The notes under the pieces: generated by a model
The model's input: only the letters and a program-made list of their open reading frames with translations
Databases searched by the model: none
What the model was told of the DNA's origin: nothing
Source of the DNA: Lachnospiraceae bacterium
Lineage (GTDB): Bacteria > Bacillota_A > Clostridia > Lachnospirales > Lachnospiraceae
Assembly (NCBI GenBank): GCA_017958245.1
Contig: JAGDDC010000368.1
Span: forward strand, 1 to 9,890
Direction of reading: 5' to 3'
DNA: 9,890 nt
Part shown: in pieces, positions 4,602-9,890 of the stretch
How the letters are laid out: each line of letters opens with the position of its first letter
How positions within the stretch are numbered: the first letter of the stretch is position 1
Translations under genes and position numbers: made by a program

Positions 4602-5810
4602 TCACAGAAGCTTTCTCTGCGTTCCTCTCTTCTCAAGATCTGCAAGTGTCTTTGCGGGATCCTTGATCTTCTGAAGGAAGATCATAGCAGCTATAACATA
4701 AGGCTTGAAGCTTGCCTGCTTGTAGAGCGGTGTGCGGTAACGGTCGAATACGGATCCGTCAACCTCGCCCTCCGTGCAGCTCACACCCGAGATATCTGCG
4801 GGCAGGCAGTGCAGGTAGAGTGCCTTGCCGTCCTTTGTGAGCTTCATCATTTCCTCTGTGCAAGCCCAATCCTTGTGCTCTGCGTTCTGAGCGAGGAGTC
4901 TCTTCTCGAGCTCGTCGATGCCCGCTCTGTCGCCCTTTGCGTAGAGGTCTGTTCTCTCCTCCATAGCCTTGAAAGGAGCCCAGCTCTTGGGATATACGAT
5001 GTCGGCATCCTTGAAAGCGTCTGCCATATCGTTGGTCTTCCTGAAGGAACCGCCCGATGCTGCAGCGTTCTTCTTTGCGATCTCCTCGATCTCGGGCATG
5101 ATCTCATAGCCTTCCGGATGAGCGAGAATGATCTCGCAGCCCAGACGTGAGAACAGGCCGATAACACCCTGAGGTACCGAGAGCGGCTTGCCGTATGAAG
5201 GCGAGTAAGCCCATGTCATGGCGATCTTCTTGCCCTTGAGCTTGTCAGCGCCGCCGAACTCATGTATACAATGCAGGAGATCTGCCAGACACTGTGTGGG
5301 GTGGTCTATATCGCACTGGAGGTTCACGAGTGTAGGCCTCTGCTCGAGTATGCCGTCCTCGTTGCCCATGCGAACCGCCTCCGAAACAGCCTGCTGGTAG
5401 GTGTGGCCCTTGCCGATGTACATATCGTCGCGGATACCGATGACGTCAGCCATAAAGCTGATCATGTTCGCCGTCTCACGCACGGTCTCGCCGTGAGCGA
5501 TCTGGCTCTTGCCCTCGTCGAGATCCTGAACCTCGAGTCCGAGCAGGTTGCATGCAGATGCAAATGAGAACCTTGTACGGGTCGAGTTGTCGCGGAAGAG
5601 CGAGATCCCGAGGCCCGACTCAAAGATCTTGGTGGAGATGTTGTTCTCCCTGAGGTAACGGAGAGCGTCAGCCACCGTAAAGAGCGCCTCGATCTCGTCA
5701 TCCGTCTTGTCCCAGGTGAGGAAGAAATCGTTGTTGTACATCTCCTTGAAGTTGAGCTTGTTCAGCTTGTCGATGTACGCCTTGAGGTTCTTGTCCATAC
5801 AAACATCCAT
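4602..5810 (-). CDS. ygeW: Knotted carbamoyltransferase, YgeW family
   Basis: This is a transcarbamylase of the aspartate/ornithine carbamoyltransferase superfamily, in the YgeW branch. Its physiological substrate is not firmly settled; ureido derivatives of 2,3-diaminopropionate are favoured from gene context. The carbamoyl-phosphate loop FRDNSTRTR is at 72-80, DIDHPTQCLADLLH at 167-180, and HCLPADI at 334-340. An YPKSWAPF segment (273-280) and the 402-residue length, longer than ornithine carbamoyltransferase, fit YgeW; E. coli YgeW is about 396 residues. The ATG at 5810 has AAAGGA ten bases upstream. The gene follows ygeY by 79 bases and precedes arcC by 78. With carbamate kinase the pair probably runs in the phosphorolytic direction, cleaving a ureido compound to an amine and carbamoyl phosphate for ATP. 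No separate promoter is evident. Confidence 0.94.
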   Translation of the reverse strand: MDVCMDKNLKAYIDKLNKLNFKEMYNNDFFLTWDKTDDEIEALFTVADALRYLRENNISTKIFESGLGISLFRDNSTRTRFSFASACNLLGLEVQDLDEGKSQIAHGETVRETANMISFMADVIGIRDDMYIGKGHTYQQAVSEAVRMGNEDGILEQRPTLVNLQCDIDHPTQCLADLLHCIHEFGGADKLKGKKIAMTWAYSPSYGKPLSVPQGVIGLFSRLGCEIILAHPEGYEIMPEIEEIAKKNAAASGGSFRKTNDMADAFKDADIVYPKSWAPFKAMEERTDLYAKGDRAGIDELEKRLLAQNAEHKDWACTEEMMKLTKDGKALYLHCLPADISGVSCTEGEVDGSVFDRYRTPLYKQASFKPYVIAAMIFLQKIKDPAKTLADLEKRGTQRKLL

Positions 5811-5889
5811 ACTTTTGAAATCCTTTCTGTGTTAAATCATATCAGGGCGCTCAAAAAAGCAGCCTGTATCTTCAGTTCCAATCCCGTCT

Positions 5890-7215
5890 TCAGCCTTCCT
5901 GAACGTAGAGTGTGGGAAGTCCCGCATAAACTGCCGCACAGGTAACAAGATCCTGCTTCCATGTGTGCTCGTTCGGGAAATGAGCCTGCGACTCTGCGCC
6001 GGGTCCGAAACCGATACAAGGTATCCCGTTTCTTCCCATGATCGTAACGCCGTTGGTCGAGAAGGTCCATTTGTCGGTGAGCGGTCTGCTTCCGCGGATC
6101 TTCATGCACTCCTCGTTTCCGATCCTCTTGTCGCCGTAGCATCCCTTGTAGGAAGCCTCGAGAGCCTTCGTGATCTTGTGGTCCTTCGGGATGACCCATG
6201 TGGGGAAGTAGCACTCGATCTCATATACGAGACCTGTGTATGAAGGACGGTCGTAGTTGTACATCGAAACCTTCACTGAGTCGCCGTACTTCTTGACAGC
6301 GGGAAGCTGACGGATCTCTTCGAGGCAGCTCTCCCACGTCTCGACTGCGGTCATTCTTCTGTCGAGCGATACCGCACAGGAGTCTGCAACCGCGCAACGG
6401 CTGGGCGATGTAAAGAAGATCTGCGATACCGTAACGGTACCTCTTCCGAGGAAGTTTGCCTCCTCCCACTGCTCGGGGTTGTACTTCTTGTCGAGCATCT
6501 TGACAAGTCCCTTGATCTCCGTCGAGTCAGCAGCGTCGTTCTCGTTGAGTGCGCGAACGTCCTGAAGTATGTCAGCCATCTTGTAGATAGCGTTGTCACC
6601 GCGCTCGGGAGCCGAACCGTGGCAGGAAACGCCCGTCACGTCGATACGGATCTCCATACGTCCTCTGTGTCCTCTGTAGATGCCGCCGTCCGTAGGCTCT
6701 GTCGAAACCACGAACTCGGGGCGGATCTTGTCCTCACGGATGATGTACTGCCAGCAAAGTCCGTCGCAGTCCTCCTCCTGAACGGAGCCGACTACCATGA
6801 TCTTCACGTCATCGGGTATGAGGTTCATGTCCTTCATGATCTTTGCGCCATATACGGATGAAACTATACCGCCGAGCTGGTCGGAAGTTCCGCGTCCGCC
6901 GATCTCCTCCTCGGTCTCGTACCCCTCGTACGGATCGAAGTTCCAAAGATCGCGATATCCTATGCCTACCGTGTCGATGTGAGCGTCGAAAGCTATGATG
7001 CGGCTTCCCTTGCCCATATATCCGATCACGTTGCCCTGAGGGTCGACCGTCACTTCATCGAAGCCGACAGCCTCCATCTCCTTCTTGATCCTCTCAACAT
7101 GTCCCTTCTCATCAGAGCTCTCGCCCGGGATCTTTACAAGCTCGCGGAGGAATTTCGTCATTTCCTTCTCGTAACCCTTTGCCGCAGCCTTAATCTTCTC
7201 AAAATCCAGTGCCAT
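5890..7215 (-). CDS. ygeY: YgeY-type M20 family metallohydrolase
   Basis: This is a putative metal-dependent amidohydrolase of the M20/ArgE/DapE family, cytoplasmic, thought to hydrolyse an acyl- or carbamoyl-amine intermediate in the YgeX-YgeY-YgeW pathway. Likely metal ligands are H79 (DAHID), D112 (GGRGTSDQ), E148 (QEEDCDG), E173 (STEPTD) and H412 (AHFPNE); E147 is the probable general base. The stretches [28 protein letters not shown] and [17 protein letters not shown] closely match E. coli YgeY as I remember it. At 441 residues it is longer than the roughly 400 usual, with two apparent insertions, near 224-255 in the lid/dimerisation domain and near 358-380. AAGGAGG lies seven bases before the ATG at 7215. 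It is 54 bases after serA. The family is secure; the substrate is unproven. Confidence 0.93.
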   Translation of the reverse strand: MALDFEKIKAAAKGYEKEMTKFLRELVKIPGESSDEKGHVERIKKEMEAVGFDEVTVDPQGNVIGYMGKGSRIIAFDAHIDTVGIGYRDLWNFDPYEGYETEEEIGGRGTSDQLGGIVSSVYGAKIMKDMNLIPDDVKIMVVGSVQEEDCDGLCWQYIIREDKIRPEFVVSTEPTDGGIYRGHRGRMEIRIDVTGVSCHGSAPERGDNAIYKMADILQDVRALNENDAADSTEIKGLVKMLDKKYNPEQWEEANFLGRGTVTVSQIFFTSPSRCAVADSCAVSLDRRMTAVETWESCLEEIRQLPAVKKYGDSVKVSMYNYDRPSYTGLVYEIECYFPTWVIPKDHKITKALEASYKGCYGDKRIGNEECMKIRGSRPLTDKWTFSTNGVTIMGRNGIPCIGFGPGAESQAHFPNEHTWKQDLVTCAAVYAGLPTLYVQEG

Positions 7216-7269
7216 AAATCATCCTCCTTTTGTTGTTTTGCCCATATCGCAAATGACCCGTGTGCGCCT

Positions 7270-8427
7270 TTACTTTATGACTCTCACGACTCCGCCTGCC
7301 GCCTCGAGCTTTGCTACCGCATCGTCCGTGCACTCGCGAACGTCAGCGAGCAGATAGCCCACCTTGCCGCGCTTGCCGTCGCAGATCGCGTTGATCACAA
7401 GTCCGAGTCCGTTGGCAACAGCCAGCATGTCGTTTGCCGCGTCGTATCTCACGCAGAGCCTTACGCCCTGCTTCTCGCCGAGTGTGACTCTCGGGTAGTT
7501 TACGGAGTTGACTATGTTTCCGTTCTCAATATAATCTCTTGCCTGCTTTACGGCCATGACAGCACAGTTGTCCTCAGCCTCCTCGGTCGAAGCGCCGAGG
7601 TGAGGTATAGCTATGACGCCTGCCATGCCCGCTGTCCTTGCGTTCGGGAAGTCGGTGATGTACTTTCTCACCTTGCCGTCCGCAAGAGCCTTCTCTATGT
7701 CGTCATCATTTACAAGGGCATCCCTTGCGAAGTTCATGATCACGACTCCGTCCTTCATGAGGGCGATCTTCTCTTTGTTGATCATGCCCTTGGTGTTCTT
7801 CTCGGGATCGGGATCGTCTATCAGGGGAGTGTGAACAGTAATGAAATCACTCACCTTGTAGACCTCATCCCTCGTCGCAAAGATCTCGATCGAAGGATCG
7901 AGAGCAGCCTTCGCTGCGTCCGAGAGGAAGGGATCGCATCCGCACACCGTCATGCCAAGCGACACAGCTGCGTTGGCGAGCGGTCCGCCGATAGCTCCGA
8001 GACCTATGACGCCGAGCTTCTTGCCCTTGATCTCGGTGCCTGCGAATTTGCTCTTGCCTTTCTCGACAAGCTTCGCGACCGTCTCGTCATCCTTGATCGT
8101 CTGTACCCAGCCTATGCCTCCCACGATATCGCGGCAGCACAGGAGCATGCCTGCTATGGCGAGCTCCTTCACGGCGTTTGCGTTGGCGCCGGGTGTGTTG
8201 AAGACTACGATGTTCTCGTCAGCGCATCTGTCGAGCGGTATGTTGTTGACACCCGCGCCTGCCCTGGCGATACATTTCAGGTTCTTTGAAAATGTGAGCT
8301 CATGCATCGCAGCGCTGCGCACAAGGGCGATATCCGCGCTGTCGAGGTCGTCGACTATCTCATAGCCTGCGCCGAGCTGTGCAAGACCAACCTTTGATAT
8401 GTTGTTTAAGCAATTGACTTTTGCCAT
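7270..8427 (-). CDS. serA: D-3-phosphoglycerate dehydrogenase
   Basis: Catalyses NAD-dependent oxidation of 3-phosphoglycerate to 3-phosphohydroxypyruvate, the first step of serine synthesis. The 2-hydroxyacid dehydrogenase fold shows RAGAGVNNI (55-63), NTPGANANAVKELA (77-90), the NAD loop GLGAIG (142-147), catalytic Arg in NFARDALVND (R235) and catalytic His in PHLGAST (H276). The region from about 320 to 385 resembles a C-terminal ACT domain, the usual serine-sensing element. The Glu normally found before the His (DVFxxEP) is not visible; the segment reads TDFPNARTAG, which I believe is typical of a clostridial clade. The ATG at 8427 has GGAGG five bases upstream; longer in-frame TTG starts are not supported. 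It follows serC, with which it makes phosphoserine. Confidence 0.93.
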   Translation of the reverse strand: MAKVNCLNNISKVGLAQLGAGYEIVDDLDSADIALVRSAAMHELTFSKNLKCIARAGAGVNNIPLDRCADENIVVFNTPGANANAVKELAIAGMLLCCRDIVGGIGWVQTIKDDETVAKLVEKGKSKFAGTEIKGKKLGVIGLGAIGGPLANAAVSLGMTVCGCDPFLSDAAKAALDPSIEIFATRDEVYKVSDFITVHTPLIDDPDPEKNTKGMINKEKIALMKDGVVIMNFARDALVNDDDIEKALADGKVRKYITDFPNARTAGMAGVIAIPHLGASTEEAEDNCAVMAVKQARDYIENGNIVNSVNYPRVTLGEKQGVRLCVRYDAANDMLAVANGLGLVINAICDGKRGKVGYLLADVRECTDDAVAKLEAAGGVVRVIK

Positions 8428-8457
8428 TTCAGCCTCCGAATCAAACTGTATGCTGTC

Positions 8458-8485
8458 CCCGCGGGGAAGCAAACTCCCCCGCGGG
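8458..8485 (-). repeat. Intercistronic GC-rich stem-loop between serC and serA
   Basis: CCCGCGGGG (8458-8466) and CCCCGCGGG (8477-8485) form a perfect 9-bp, all-GC stem with a 10-nt loop, beginning nine bases after the serC stop. No T-tract follows on the minus strand (ACAGCAT), so full termination is unlikely. It may stabilise the serC message or set the serC:serA ratio. Confidence 0.7.
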
Positions 8486-8493
8486 ATCAGGGA

Positions 8494-9582
8494 TCATCTT
8501 AAGTGTTCTGCCTCGTACTTCTTCAGGAAATCAACAAGCGCCTGTGCGCCCTCGATCGGCATAGCGTTGTATACCGAAGCGCGGAGACCGCCGACACTCT
8601 TGTGGCCCTTTAAGTTGTCGAAGCCCGCTTCCTTTGTGGCCGCAACGACTTCCGCATCGAGCTCCTTGCTCTCGGTCACGAAGGGTATGTTCATGAGCGA
8701 CCTGCAGCCCTTCTCGACAGTTCCGTTGAACATCTTGCTGCTGTCGAGGAAATCGGAGATGATGGCTGCCTTCTTCTTGTTGATCTCGTTCATCTTGTCG
8801 AGACCGCCGATGGTGTTTAAGAGATATTTGAACACCTTGCCGCACACGTAGATCGCCCAGCAGTTGGGTGTGTTGTACATGGATCCGTTGTTTGCGTGAG
8901 TGTCGTATCTCATGTATACAGGAGTCTTGGGATCGAGATCCTCGCGGATCAGATCCTCTCTGATAATGACGATGGCGAGGCCTGCGGGTCCGATGTTCTT
9001 CTGAACTCCGCCGTAGATCAGGCCGTAATCACTTACGTTGCAAGGCTTCGACAGGAACATGGACGACTGATCGGATACCAGGATCTTGCCCTTTGTGTTG
9101 GGAAGCTTCGGATAAGTCGTTCCGTGGATCGTCTCGTTCTCGCAGATATATACGTAGTCAGCGTCGTCGTCTATCGGAAGATCCGAGCAGTCCGGTATGT
9201 AACTGTAGTTCTTGTCCTCGCTGGTCGCGATGACGTTCACCTTGCCATACTTCTTTGCTTCCGCAGCAGCCTTCTTCGACCACGCGCCCGTCACGATGTA
9301 ATCGGCTACGCCGTTCTTCATGAGGTTCATCGGGATCATGGCAAACTGAAGCGTTGCGCCGCCCTGTATGAACAGGACCTTGTAGTTGTCGGGGATCCCC
9401 ATGAGCTTGCGGATGTCTGCCTCAGCCTCATCCACGATGGTCTGGAATACCTTCGAGCGGTGTGACATCTCCATGACGCTCATGCCGCTCCCCTTGTAGT
9501 CCAAGAGTTCTGCCTGGATCTCCTCAAGCACGGGCAAAGGCATTGTTGCCGGGCCTGCCGAAAAGTTAAATACTCTCGCCAT
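8494..9582 (-). CDS. serC: Phosphoserine aminotransferase
   Basis: This PLP enzyme converts 3-phosphohydroxypyruvate and glutamate to O-phosphoserine and 2-oxoglutarate, the second step of serine synthesis. The class V aminotransferase fold is clear: NFSAGPATMP at the N-terminus, GSGMSVMEMSHRS (31-43), IQGGATLQFAMIP (72-84), SDQSSMFLSKP (170-180), the PLP lysine K195 in GGVQKNIGPAG, and KGHKSVGGLRASVYNAMP near the C-terminus. The 362-residue length is standard. The ATG at 9582 has AGGAGG eight bases upstream; a TTG six bases earlier is too close to that site. It lies 46 bases after the threonine synthase-like gene. No phosphoserine phosphatase (serB) is in the window, so the last step to serine must be encoded elsewhere. 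Confidence 0.97.
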   Translation of the reverse strand: MARVFNFSAGPATMPLPVLEEIQAELLDYKGSGMSVMEMSHRSKVFQTIVDEAEADIRKLMGIPDNYKVLFIQGGATLQFAMIPMNLMKNGVADYIVTGAWSKKAAAEAKKYGKVNVIATSEDKNYSYIPDCSDLPIDDDADYVYICENETIHGTTYPKLPNTKGKILVSDQSSMFLSKPCNVSDYGLIYGGVQKNIGPAGLAIVIIREDLIREDLDPKTPVYMRYDTHANNGSMYNTPNCWAIYVCGKVFKYLLNTIGGLDKMNEINKKKAAIISDFLDSSKMFNGTVEKGCRSLMNIPFVTESKELDAEVVAATKEAGFDNLKGHKSVGGLRASVYNAMPIEGAQALVDFLKKYEAEHLR

Positions 9583-9628
9583 CTTCAAATCCTCCTATTA
9601 TGTGGTTTATGTTGATACTAAAAGAGCC

Positions 9629-9890
9629 TTATTCAAGCGGCTTGCCGATCTTCTTGAAAGCATCGATCAGAAGATCGAGCTTCGGTTCGAGCTTCATCGG
9701 CTCTCCCGCCGCCTTTATCGCGTTCGCCGTGTCCTTCAGTCCGTTGCCGGTCACAACGCTGACCACGGTCGATCCCTTCGGGATCAGTCCGGTCTCGCAG
9801 GCCTTCTTGAGTCCCGCAGATCCCGCCACTCCCGCGGGTTCGCCGAAGATCCCGTACGAGCCGAGAAGTTTCATGGCTTCAAGGATCTCC
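9629..9890 (-). CDS. thrC: Threonine synthase, C-terminal part
   Basis: The last 86 or so residues of a fold-type II PLP enzyme enter from the right edge. The segment GIFGEPAGVAGSAGL followed by VVSVVTGNGLKD is characteristic of the threonine synthase C-terminal region. Threonine synthase converts O-phosphohomoserine to threonine. The tail ends IDAFKKIGKPLE. The PLP lysine and substrate site are outside the window, so a related activity cannot be excluded, for example another beta-replacement or lyase enzyme of this fold. This matters because YgeX, the diaminopropionate ammonia-lyase that usually accompanies YgeY and YgeW, is also fold-type II. The visible sequence does not look like YgeX. 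It is the most upstream operon gene visible; the promoter lies beyond 9890. Confidence 0.85.
   Translation of the reverse strand, partial: EILEAMKLLGSYGIFGEPAGVAGSAGLKKACETGLIPKGSTVVSVVTGNGLKDTANAIKAAGEPMKLEPKLDLLIDAFKKIGKPLE

Noticed and set aside
4602..5810. Ordinary ornithine carbamoyltransferase of an arginine deiminase operon
   Set aside because: Its length, the YPKSWAPF segment and the ygeY neighbour point to YgeW, and no arginine deiminase gene is present.
6979..8289. A 436-codon open frame on the plus strand
   Set aside because: It is antisense to serA and ygeY, which have clear families, motifs and ribosome binding sites. The antisense product shows no recognisable domain. Long shadow frames are common opposite codon-biased genes.
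9629..9890. YgeX-type diaminopropionate ammonia-lyase
   Set aside because: The visible GEPAGVAGSAGL and TGNGLKD segments are those of threonine synthase. Only the C-terminal part is visible, so the catalytic region could not be checked.
1..9890. CRISPR arrays, tRNA or rRNA genes, insertion sequences, attachment sites
   Set aside because: No regularly spaced repeats, tRNA-like cloverleaf, rRNA sequence, transposase or flanking direct repeats were recognised on either strand by eye.

Overview
The window looks like a bacterial chromosome segment of roughly balanced base composition from an anaerobic member of the Bacillota, most likely class Clostridia (Lachnospiraceae- or Oscillospirales-like). 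The pointers are a long-form hibernation factor (hpf), a ydaO-type c-di-AMP riboswitch, AGGAGG-type ribosome binding sites, sigma-A promoters, and the YgeY/YgeW/carbamate kinase set known from gut anaerobes. No species can be named from the sequence alone. All genes but one read on the minus strand.

Positions 1-1000 hold the first 82 codons of a phosphoglucomutase-like gene and hpf, which has a clear promoter and a 10-bp terminator hairpin. Between hpf and the next gene (995-1479) is a long AT-rich spacer with the hpf promoter and a compact, same-orientation cluster of DnaA boxes.

Positions 1480-3070 form a complete regulatory unit read right to left: a consensus promoter, a c-di-AMP riboswitch, a rho-independent terminator with a plausible antiterminator, and a KamA-family radical SAM aminomutase. 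The enzyme has Arg where lysine 2,3-aminomutase has its lysine-anchoring Asp, so an acidic substrate such as glutamate is likely. Beta-glutamate is a known osmolyte and c-di-AMP is an osmotic second messenger, so this may be a c-di-AMP-controlled compatible-solute gene. A 17-bp perfect palindrome lies between it and a divergent small gene of unknown function (3218-3577, plus strand), whose TTG start sits inside a hairpin.

Positions 3597-9890 look like one minus-strand operon in the order thrC (partial), serC, serA, ygeY, ygeW, arcC, with gaps of about 45-80 nt and no terminator visible. SerA and SerC make phosphoserine and ThrC makes threonine. YgeY (M20-type hydrolase), YgeW (knotted carbamoyltransferase) and ArcC (carbamate kinase) form the energy-yielding end of a ureido-compound degradation route, seen in other bacteria in purine/2,3-diaminopropionate clusters. 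Joining the two sets in one transcription unit is unusual. Strong hairpins without T-tracts separate serC/serA and ygeW/arcC.

The strongest leads are the riboswitch-aminomutase pairing, the serine-carbamoyl operon and the DnaA-box cluster.
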